DNA from: Marinomonas sp. CT5
GTDB taxonomy: Bacteria; Pseudomonadota; Gammaproteobacteria; Pseudomonadales; Marinomonadaceae
Reading direction: 5' to 3'
DNA: 64,000 nucleotides
NCBI RefSeq assembly: GCF_018336975.1
Contig: NZ_CP025572.1
Coordinates: 3,643,112-3,707,111 of the forward strand
Shown piece after piece: positions 56,908-64,000 of this stretch. The notes under the pieces are model-generated. The model was given only the letters and a program-made list of their open reading frames with translations, was not told the origin of the DNA and did no database searches. Both the position numbers and the translations under genes were made by a program. How positions within the stretch are numbered: the stretch's first letter is position 1; every line of letters starts with the position of its first letter.

Positions 56908-57285
56908 ACATATCCTACACTAGCCGCCTTCTTTTCATTATGCTTTATATACAAAATTAACCATCAGAGGAATACATAGCTAGGTGCCGCTTTAGTATAA
57001 ATAAAGACAAATCATTGATTGACAATAGTAAAAGTACTGAATCGACACTGACTAAACACAGAAATGGTAACACATATATGAATATGTGTTTATAGCAAGG
57101 AAATTTTGGGTAAGAAGCGCCGTAAACGCTGGAAATTGCCTAAAAAGAAGACACCAATCTTAAGGTTTTCCAGCCACTTAAACCGAAAGAAGTTGATACC
57201 CTTCACGATTTTTTTGATATGTAATGCCTTGAACGTCGAGACTACACCGCCGAAGCAAGAGAATAACGTCAGCGCAGTACTTGCT
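56908..57285. promoter_or_regulatory. Intergenic region with a perfect inverted repeat upstream of the regulator
   Basis: AACACATAT (57069-57077), loop ATGA, ATATGTGTT (57082-57090) is a perfect nine-base inverted repeat about 160 bases upstream of the regulator start. No T-run follows, so it looks like an operator rather than a terminator. The rest of the 378-base gap holds no convincing gene; a basic 66-codon frame at 57106 runs into the 3' end of the IalB gene and is discounted. Confidence 0.45.
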
Positions 57286-57921
57286 TTACTCTTTTTTATC
57301 CAATGATGTCATTGCTTGAGTAAAGCCCATCCAAGACAATGGAATAGCAATTTCTTGCCCATTCGCACTGATAAATTTCAGCTGACCAGCGATTCCAGCA
57401 CTCATCTGGGCGCGCATTTTGTTATCCAGCTTGGTAACGGCAACACAACCACTTGGTAGGCAGCGAGTCAGAGTCAGGTCAAATCCATCGGCTTTCTTTT
57501 TTGTCTCTTTGGCTTCACTATCAATCACAATCTGAACACGACCTGGAATAGACACATTTACGGGTATCACTGTTGTCACAGTGAAGTCTTTTTGGCCTGG
57601 TAAACGCCCAATGGCCATTTGCATCACAGGGCGAGATTGCCCTTGTATCTGAGCCGATTGCACAATTTCACAACTCGCATCATCCGCCTGATCATCCGCC
57701 TGATCATCCTTGCCATTAGATGGGCTAGGTAATTGCACGCAATGCAACACCCAATTGCCATACGTTGCCGTCGTTTCTAACGGTTTATTTGAAACAGCGG
57801 CTTGCTTAGCAGACTCCGCAGCCGTAACAAGAGGTGCAGTAAACACCATAGTTGCGGCACACAGTGCCATAGTGATATGAGAAAGGCGGATACTTATTTT
57901 GGTCATTCTATTAGCGCTCAT
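57286..57921 (-). CDS. IalB-family periplasmic protein in the two-partner secretion operon
   Basis: The 211-residue protein has a signal peptide (SHITMALCAATMVFTAPLVT then AAE) and an invasion-associated locus B domain: YGNWVLHCVQLP near 55, CEIVQSAQIQGQSRPVMQMA, and TRCLPSGCVAVTKLDNKM, with the conserved cysteine pairs. An acidic repeat DDQADDQADD lies near 75. IalB proteins of Bartonella help erythrocyte invasion, but the biochemical role is unknown. It is 71 bases downstream of tpsB on the same strand, so it is probably secreted to the periplasm alongside the exoprotein system. Confidence 0.88.
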   Translation of the reverse strand: MSANRMTKISIRLSHITMALCAATMVFTAPLVTAAESAKQAAVSNKPLETTATYGNWVLHCVQLPSPSNGKDDQADDQADDASCEIVQSAQIQGQSRPVMQMAIGRLPGQKDFTVTTVIPVNVSIPGRVQIVIDSEAKETKKKADGFDLTLTRCLPSGCVAVTKLDNKMRAQMSAGIAGQLKFISANGQEIAIPLSWMGFTQAMTSLDKKE

Positions 57922-57992
57922 TATTTAAACAAATAAAAAATAGCACCGTCATTTATGCGGCAGAGCAAGGTATTCATGGGTTAATACACCAA

Positions 57993-59732
57993 TCAGAACT
58001 GGGCGAGCCAGCGCAGATTAAAACGATTGTCCGACGAACCATTGTCTTGGTTGCCATGGGCGTATTCCAACGTCAAAGTAGTTCCCAATGAAGACGCTTT
58101 TTGCGACACACCAAAACGCAAGCCAAGTCCAAACGCGTTGGCATGGTTCGTTGCATTTTCTAGTGCGGTCGCGTTTTCCAACTTAGTAAAACCTGCTGCA
58201 CCAAACACGTAAGGTGCCACCGCCGCTCCCAACGAGGGGAAGGACGTTGGAGCAGGCAAAACCAACGGCCAAGTCAATTCGGTGCGCACCATGGCACCTG
58301 AATCCCCCATCAATGCACCGCCGTCAAAGGCAGACAGCCCATCAAAGCCACCCAAACCAAATTGTTCAGAAGACGCCATCACATGACCAAAAGAGGTTTG
58401 TCCTTTTACGGCCACAGACCATTGCACTTGCTTATCCGCCAAGCCTTGTGAATAGTGACCACTCAGCTCCAACTTGCTGAAGTCCGGTTCCGCACCACTG
58501 CGTGACATAGGCAACGCGGTGGTTCCCTGCCGAGCTCCCAAGCGGTCTAGGCCAAAAGACACGGTCGCATTACCCGAAATGAAACTCCCCCATGTTGTGT
58601 ATAAGTCAGCATTTTGCGTGAAGCGCAGTACGCGAAGCTTGTCTTGAGTCCAATTCGAGCGAGTCGTGCTTGTCTCTACTTTTTGAGTTTCGTTTGACAT
58701 ACCAAAACCAATTTCCGAACTGGTGTTAAAATGACGGCTGCGAATCCAGTTGTAACCAAGCTTGGTGGCGAAGCGTTGATACTCATCGAGCATAGTAAAA
58801 CTAAGATCAGACGTTGGATGAGTACGACTGTCCACTCCTTCTACATTCAGCCACAAGCCATTGATAGACAGCGGCAAGGTAAAACCTGCCACCATTTGAC
58901 GGTTACGCGGGTCGCTATCAGATACACCATTTTTAGTGCCCCAATAGCCTCCTAATTGCACATACCCCACCTCCCCAAGACCCAACATATTGTTAAAGTT
59001 GGCTCCAAAACTGGCATTATTGTTACCCAGTCCATCGCTCAAGCTATTATCAAAAGACGCATTAAACGAGATGGGATTAGCACGTCCATCGACCACAATC
59101 ACAGTACCTCCCTTCTCCTCACCCGCTTTGAGTGTAGATTGCATCAACACACCGGGAATATCGCCAGCCAACAACAAGCGACGCTCTAGTTCGCGATTGG
59201 TCAGCGCACGATTGCCTACCAAAGGTTGCAACACCGCTTCGATACGACGACGAGCAGTATCTTCAAAAGCGGTGGCATCAATACTTTCCACATACCCCAG
59301 CGTAACGATCAACTTCAGCGCCATACCGTCAACAATGGTTTGTGGTGGTAGCGTCACTCGCGCCAACAGATAGCCTGCTTTCACATAGGCGGCCTCCAAG
59401 GCTTGAGCAGCCGCAAACAACGCACGACCACTCACGCGTTGGTCTTTGATCGACGCCTCGATAACGGCCGTCTCAGCTTGTAGCTCAGGCAATTGCCCTT
59501 CGACTGTCAACCCCGATGGCTTCACAAACAATGTGTCCGCCCCCGCTGGCGCCGTTAAGTTTGACGTGGCAGGTAAATCCAAACTGCCTTGCGCTGGGCT
59601 GGTCACCTCAGGCGCATAACTGGGCTGAGTCACTTGACTGGCCGTTTCTGCGAACACCGACAAAGGCAAAGCGGTTAAGCCAGCCACAAAAAGCGCCGTC
59701 GCAATAGAGGTAAATTTGTCCCAAAACATCAT
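57993..59732 (-). CDS. TpsB outer-membrane transporter (ShlB/FhaC family)
   Basis: The product has about 579 residues, with a signal peptide (MMFWDKFTSIATALFVAGLT, ending VFAETAS), a polypeptide-binding POTRA_2 region (SIKDQRVSGRALFAAAQALE) and POTRA ShlB-type domain to about residue 225, then a 16-strand beta-barrel with GNATVSFGLDRLGARQGT and LGGFDGLSAFD in the family positions and a terminal aromatic (RWLAQF). The long frame to 59954 is rejected because its start lies within the tpsA 3' end. It exports the adjacent TpsA. The gene follows tpsA by 49 bases on the same strand. Confidence 0.94.
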   Translation of the reverse strand: MMFWDKFTSIATALFVAGLTALPLSVFAETASQVTQPSYAPEVTSPAQGSLDLPATSNLTAPAGADTLFVKPSGLTVEGQLPELQAETAVIEASIKDQRVSGRALFAAAQALEAAYVKAGYLLARVTLPPQTIVDGMALKLIVTLGYVESIDATAFEDTARRRIEAVLQPLVGNRALTNRELERRLLLAGDIPGVLMQSTLKAGEEKGGTVIVVDGRANPISFNASFDNSLSDGLGNNNASFGANFNNMLGLGEVGYVQLGGYWGTKNGVSDSDPRNRQMVAGFTLPLSINGLWLNVEGVDSRTHPTSDLSFTMLDEYQRFATKLGYNWIRSRHFNTSSEIGFGMSNETQKVETSTTRSNWTQDKLRVLRFTQNADLYTTWGSFISGNATVSFGLDRLGARQGTTALPMSRSGAEPDFSKLELSGHYSQGLADKQVQWSVAVKGQTSFGHVMASSEQFGLGGFDGLSAFDGGALMGDSGAMVRTELTWPLVLPAPTSFPSLGAAVAPYVFGAAGFTKLENATALENATNHANAFGLGLRFGVSQKASSLGTTLTLEYAHGNQDNGSSDNRFNLRWLAQF

Positions 59733-59781
59733 AAAATTATTTTTAACCTTACTTTTCCAGACTCGAATTAATTTGCCACTT

Positions 59782-62700
59782 TTAGTTACAAGAGACAGCA
59801 AAGTCACTGCCAGCAAAACACACAGCACCAGAAAGACGCTTATCTTGCGTAAACTCACCATCGCCATCCGACCCTGAATCTCCCGACTGAGACTGAGCAC
59901 TTGGCACAAAACTGCCTGGTGTAAAGGCGAAACTATTGGTGATCCAGCCGACATCTGATTGTGATGTGGGCATTAGCGTCGTTGGCGCTGCAGCAGAAAT
60001 AACTAACTTACCGGAGACGTAGGAAATGTCGTAGTTACCGGACGTCAAACCCGATGCTGTAATGTCATAGCTGCCCGCATTGGTTGCTCCTTGGGAAGTA
60101 CCGCCATAGGCCAGTGAACCGCCCAAAACCGCGTTGGTTTCGCCATTCACCCAACCGGTGTAGGTCACGCCATTGCCGCCTGTATAGGCTTTGCCGTCGT
60201 ACGTCTTAGACGCATCGCTGGCCGTCACCGACAGCGCCGCTTTGTTAATAGTCAGCGTGCCGGATTTTGTGGATATATCGTACCCCCGTTGGGAAGAGTA
60301 CAATCCGCTCATTGACATGGCTAGGTTTGAACCACTATAGCTACCAGCATTTTTGCTGTTAGCGGTATATTGATACTGTGCCGTGCCATTGACCAGTGAC
60401 GTATCATAATTGGTATCGCTGTAAGTCACGGTACCCACATTCGTTGAAGTGGCACTGCCGTCGTAGGTTTTGCTGGCAGTGCCACCCGTGATGGTCAACC
60501 CAGTCATAAAGCTGCGTAATAGTGGCGCGGTATAACCATCATAAATACGCCAAACCTTTCCCGTACCACCTTCATCATCAATGTCCCAATCCGTGAAGCT
60601 CGATAGTTTTTTCATCTCTGCCGTGGTCAGACCCTTATCACCACGCGACGAAACGTTTTGACCTGTGCTCTCTGTATCCCAAAAGGATGAAGTGATCGTG
60701 CCACTACCATTGAACCCCACAAGGCTGCCGAGAGAACTATTACCAGTCACAGCCCCGGTGGCATAGGCGTTGTTAATGGTGCCGTTAACAAGATACCCAA
60801 CAAGGCCGCCGACAGCGGCGTAGCCGCCAGTTACCGTCACTGCCCCAGTGGCATAGGCGTTGCTAACGGTGCCGCCAAAGAGCCCTCCAACAAGGCCGCC
60901 GACAGAAGCTTTGCCCGTCACCGTTCCAGTCGCATAGGTGTTGTTAGTGGTGCCGAAATTCTTCCCCACAAGGCCGCCGACGTTGTCCTGTCCCTTAATA
61001 CTGCCGCCTTCAAGGCCCACATTGCGGATAGTGGAGCCTGCTTTGACATAACCAAACAGGCCAACATAGTCCATAGTAGAACGATTGATAGTGAGGTTGG
61101 AAATCACATGGCTTTGGCCATCGAAGGTGCCAGTGAATTGAGTAGAGTTATTGCCCAAAGGCACGAAACCGCCGCTACCCCAAATACTAGCAGCCCTGTA
61201 AGTGTCACTTGCGGCATTGGTTGCCGATGCGTCGATATCATGAGTCAAATGATAGGTACCAGAAAGATTGGCACCAATTAGCGCCAGTTGATGAAGGTTC
61301 GATACCGAAATTACGCCACCCACTGCCGTGGCCGCTTCCGAACGCAAAATAGGCCGCATGTCTGCCGCTTGATACCAGTCGGTGCTAAAATCCCAGCCAG
61401 TATAATTACTGCTATTACGGGCCTGCTCTGTAGTCAGCCCCGTCCCCCCCGCCGAACTGGCTTGTCCCGTGGTCTCGGTATCCCAAAAGGATGAATTGGT
61501 CGTACCGCCTTGATCCTTCCCCAAGAGGCCGCCGACATTGGAGCTGCCCGTCACTTTCCCGGTGGCATAAGCATTGCTAATTTTAAACGATCCGTTAACC
61601 CCCACGAGACCTCCGACTTGATCAGTAGCTGTCACCGCCCCGGTGGCATAGGCATTACTGATATTGTTGGAGGCAGCCCCCAAGAGACCTCCGACGAACT
61701 TAGTTCCCGTCACCGCTCCCGTCGCATAGGCGTTGCTGACTACACCTCTACCTATGAGGCCACCGACGTAGTCAGTTCCCGTCACCGCTCCAGTGGCATA
61801 AACGTTGTTGGCTGTGCCTGTATTCTGCCCCATAAGACCGCCGACGTAGTTCCTTCCCATCACCGTTCCAGTCGCATAAGCGTTGTTAGTGGTGCCGAAA
61901 CTTTGCCCCACAAGGCCGCCGACCTTGTCATGCCCCTTAATACTGCCGCCTTCAAGGCCAACATTGCGTATAATAGAGCCAGTATTGGTATAACCAAACA
62001 GGCCAACATAGTCCGTAGTAGAACGATTGATAGTGAGGTTGGAAATCACATGGCTTTGGCCATCGAAAGTGCCAGTGAATTGAGTAGAGTTATTGCCCAA
62101 AGGCACGAAGCCTGCCCCGCTGTTCCAGCTTGCTGTGGCGCTGGCGTCGATATCTTTGCTGAGGGCGTAGGTGCCAGCCAAATTGGTGTTGATGTCTTGC
62201 AGATTTTGCAGTGTGTTCACCAGCATATAAGCCGTGGCTGTGGTGCTGGAGCCCATGTTGCCGGAATAGTCCGTGGTTGAAGTATAGCTGGTTGGGTTGT
62301 AATAAATGCTCACTCCGCCCGTTGCGGTGGCTTTGATGCCTGAACCAAAGGCCACTGTACCATTACCTGTGCCCGAATTATCCGAACGCAGCACGATTTT
62401 AGCCCCCGCACCGCCAGAGAGATTGGCATTAAGCGTAATGTTGCGATACGCCGACAGCTCTAGGGTTGAACCACTGGTCCATGTTACGTCGTTTGCTACC
62501 GTGATATCGCCAGCTTGTGTGCCCGCAGAACCGGCACCGCCAGTAGTGATAGTCACATTGGCTGCGCCCAAGGCGGTTTCCAGAGTGCCAACATTAATCA
62601 CACTGTCATCACCGGTGGCGCTGGTGCCAGAGGAATTTGAAGCCGTATTGCTGGAAATGGTGATGTTATACGGGTCTAACAGCAAGGTACCAAAGCCGCC

Positions 62701-63999
62701 GGGTCCGCTTAAATTGGTGAAGCCGTTGTAGGCAAGGGTTGCCTTGCCGGAGACTTCCGCATCGCCGCCCTTGCCAGTGTCTGCACCAAGTGCAGTGATT
62801 AGGCCATCAAAGGTGGTCAAATCGTCCGACCAAACAATGACCTTGCCGCCATTGCCACTTTGGGTAGCATCGGCGCGGATCACACTGGTTGTATCGACGC
62901 GGGTGGTATCTGCTCGTTGAGTATTGCCTGTGCCTTGGTAATCACCGCCAATCTTAATGTTACCGCCACCGGCGGCACCCGACGCATCGATAGTGGCGTC
63001 GTTTAGGGCGATATTTTTACCTGTCACCGTGATGTCGCCACCTTTGCCATTGGCAGACGTGGCTGTGACCGTGCCAGACAAAGTTACGTCGCCGCCTTGG
63101 CCACCACCGATAATGATTTTGCCATCCTGACCGGACACGCTGTTCGCTTCAACTACACCTGAAAGGTTGATGACATGGCGCGCGGCATCGCGAGCACTCG
63201 CCACCGAGATCAACACCGTACCGCCGTCAGCAGACAATATGCCTTGGTTGTCGATTAATGCGCTGTTGTCTTCGGCCTCTGCCTTGGTTGGTAAAGCGAC
63301 TTTCAAAAAACCATCACCCGAGAAGTTGAGCGTCACTTGCTCACCAGAACCAAGGCCTATTTTACCAAGCGGAACGGCAATCTGGCCGCTGTTCTGCACG
63401 GTTCCACCGATCAACGCCGCATAGCCACCGCGACCCACAGTAATAATACCTGCATTGTTGACACCCGCCGACGCACCATCACCTTTAAAAACAAAACTGT
63501 CGTTCAAAAAATCTTTATCGGAGATATTCAGGGTGGACCCCACAAAGCCACCACCCACTTTAACCGAACCCGCTGAGGTAATGGCGATGCCGTTGGGGTT
63601 GATCAGAAACACCTGACCATTCGCATTAATAGAGCCTGCGATGGTCGAGGTGGTTGAGCCAGTCACTCGGTTCAAAATCGCTGAAGCGCTACCCGGCTGG
63701 ACAAAATTGACGGCTGCCTCTTTACCGACCGAAAAACTGCCCCAGTTAACAATGGCTTTATCCGAACCTTGGGTAACTGTCATGGTATTGCCTGACGTAC
63801 CTATGGAGACTTGTCCTGCGGCAATGTTTCCACCAACGGGTAAGGCTGGCTGCTGGCCATAGGCCACTATCGATGTGACACTACCCAATATTAACGCCAT
63901 GGTTTGAGTGAGTAGACTCTTTTGGAAGGGCCCAACGGATCTTGAACAGGTATCAACAGAAGCGCTTTTACTACTGGAAGTGCGAGAGCAAGAGCGCAC
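59782..63999 (-). CDS. TpsA exoprotein with haemagglutination-activity, GLUG and MBG-type domains (5' end beyond window)
   Basis: At least 1405 residues are seen. After a hydrophobic signal segment (LLTQTMALILGSVTSIVAYG) comes the TPS secretion domain, about 55-290, with SINANGQVFLINPNGIAITS and AALIGGTVQNSGQIAVPLGK. A beta-helical stretch follows, then two blocks of GLUG repeats (VGGLVG and NAYATGAVTG units) at about 630-890 and 945-1125, MBG-type domains (SKTYDGSAT and SKTYDGKAY) at about 1165-1335, and a C-terminal Cys pair at 1394 and 1404. The N-terminal residues before the signal are probably an extended signal region that continues off the window. It is a predicted surface adhesin secreted by the neighbouring TpsB. 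Confidence 0.92.
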   Translation of the reverse strand: MRSCSRTSSSKSASVDTCSRSVGPFQKSLLTQTMALILGSVTSIVAYGQQPALPVGGNIAAGQVSIGTSGNTMTVTQGSDKAIVNWGSFSVGKEAAVNFVQPGSASAILNRVTGSTTSTIAGSINANGQVFLINPNGIAITSAGSVKVGGGFVGSTLNISDKDFLNDSFVFKGDGASAGVNNAGIITVGRGGYAALIGGTVQNSGQIAVPLGKIGLGSGEQVTLNFSGDGFLKVALPTKAEAEDNSALIDNQGILSADGGTVLISVASARDAARHVINLSGVVEANSVSGQDGKIIIGGGQGGDVTLSGTVTATSANGKGGDITVTGKNIALNDATIDASGAAGGGNIKIGGDYQGTGNTQRADTTRVDTTSVIRADATQSGNGGKVIVWSDDLTTFDGLITALGADTGKGGDAEVSGKATLAYNGFTNLSGPGGFGTLLLDPYNITISSNTASNSSGTSATGDDSVINVGTLETALGAANVTITTGGAGSAGTQAGDITVANDVTWTSGSTLELSAYRNITLNANLSGGAGAKIVLRSDNSGTGNGTVAFGSGIKATATGGVSIYYNPTSYTSTTDYSGNMGSSTTATAYMLVNTLQNLQDINTNLAGTYALSKDIDASATASWNSGAGFVPLGNNSTQFTGTFDGQSHVISNLTINRSTTDYVGLFGYTNTGSIIRNVGLEGGSIKGHDKVGGLVGQSFGTTNNAYATGTVMGRNYVGGLMGQNTGTANNVYATGAVTGTDYVGGLIGRGVVSNAYATGAVTGTKFVGGLLGAASNNISNAYATGAVTATDQVGGLVGVNGSFKISNAYATGKVTGSSNVGGLLGKDQGGTTNSSFWDTETTGQASSAGGTGLTTEQARNSSNYTGWDFSTDWYQAADMRPILRSEAATAVGGVISVSNLHQLALIGANLSGTYHLTHDIDASATNAASDTYRAASIWGSGGFVPLGNNSTQFTGTFDGQSHVISNLTINRSTMDYVGLFGYVKAGSTIRNVGLEGGSIKGQDNVGGLVGKNFGTTNNTYATGTVTGKASVGGLVGGLFGGTVSNAYATGAVTVTGGYAAVGGLVGYLVNGTINNAYATGAVTGNSSLGSLVGFNGSGTITSSFWDTESTGQNVSSRGDKGLTTAEMKKLSSFTDWDIDDEGGTGKVWRIYDGYTAPLLRSFMTGLTITGGTASKTYDGSATSTNVGTVTYSDTNYDTSLVNGTAQYQYTANSKNAGSYSGSNLAMSMSGLYSSQRGYDISTKSGTLTINKAALSVTASDASKTYDGKAYTGGNGVTYTGWVNGETNAVLGGSLAYGGTSQGATNAGSYDITASGLTSGNYDISYVSGKLVISAAAPTTLMPTSQSDVGWITNSFAFTPGSFVPSAQSQSGDSGSDGDGEFTQDKRLSGAVCFAGSDFAVSCN
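61051..62109 (-). repeat. In-frame internal duplication within tpsA (two copies 942 bases apart)
   Basis: Bases 61051-61167 and 61993-62109 are identical over 117 bases except at two positions, encoding the FTGTFDGQSHVISNLTINRS segment. The spacing of 942 bases equals 314 codons, so recombination between the copies would keep frame. The flanking GLUG blocks are also similar but more diverged. Confidence 0.9.
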
Positions 64000-64000
64000 A

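Noticed and set aside
57106..57306. 66-codon basic protein frame (starts GKKRRKRWKLPKKK)
   Set aside because: It starts with TTG without a clear ribosome site, overlaps the end of the IalB gene antisense, and has low-complexity basic composition.
59733..59954. 74-codon N-terminal extension of TpsB
   Set aside because: It overlaps the 3' end of tpsA, and ATG 59732 begins a normal signal peptide.
61288..62731. Long plus-strand frames opposite tpsA (256 and 141 codons)
   Set aside because: They are antisense shadows of the repeat-rich, GC-biased adhesin gene and show no recognisable domain.
1..64000. tRNA, rRNA, CRISPR array and insertion sequences
   Set aside because: No cloverleaf, regularly spaced repeats or transposase frames were recognised on either strand by eye; a dedicated scan could still find small RNAs.

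Overview
The window looks like a stretch of chromosome from a marine gammaproteobacterium, most likely Marinomonas or a close Oceanospirillales relative. This is judged from the housekeeping proteins and from gene orders shared with Pseudomonas and E. coli (fdxA-mutS-cinA-recA, rppH-ptsP-lgt-thyA, ygfB-pepP-ubiH, ffh/rpsP-rimM-trmD-rplS, dsbC-hom-thrC). Genus assignment is inference. About 85 percent is ordinary core genome; the two accessory regions are the first 9.4 kb and the last 10.3 kb.

Positions 1-9388 are one end of an integrative island sitting inside the native recA gene. The native recA is cut after codon 67, just before its Walker A motif, and its 3' part is not in the window, so the far end of the island lies beyond position 1. 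The island carries a complete, divergent recA of its own next to the junction. It is followed on the same strand by an overlapping four-gene recombination module: a degenerate tyrosine-recombinase-fold protein (693 aa), a catalytic tyrosine recombinase (690 aa), a coiled-coil protein (161 aa) and a second catalytic tyrosine recombinase (407 aa). The layout resembles gamma-mobile-trio islands, strand-biased circularizing elements and Tn554-type modules. Visible cargo is an XRE regulator (partial), a small winged-helix/coiled-coil protein and an SF2 helicase, arranged around tandem operator-like repeats as in controller-regulated defence or restriction loci. The native LexA (SOS) box upstream of the broken recA remains perfect and points into the island recA.

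Positions 9590-53697 are core genome. They hold pncC, mutS, fdxA, an EAL-HDOD protein, ilvD, rlmJ, a PAS/degenerate-GGDEF protein, yjbQ-folA, thyA, a GNAT gene, lgt-ptsP-rppH, a HAD phosphatase, rlmI and an HDOD gene. They continue with an iron(III) ABC transporter (fbpABC), another HDOD gene, ubiH-pepP-ygfB, folD, recJ, an active-type GGDEF protein, rsmE, thrC-hom and dsbC. They end with rpsP-rimM-trmD-rplS, ffh, ypjD-yfjD and three small enzyme or unknown genes. Many are separated by clear intrinsic terminators.

Positions 53698-64000 are a surface-protein locus read from the minus strand: a two-partner secretion exoprotein (TpsA, running off the window end) with GLUG and MBG-type repeats, its TpsB transporter, an IalB-family periplasmic protein, and then a 1069-aa MalT-like NTPase fused to a BTAD/SARP-type output. 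TpsA contains an in-frame 942-bp-period internal duplication.
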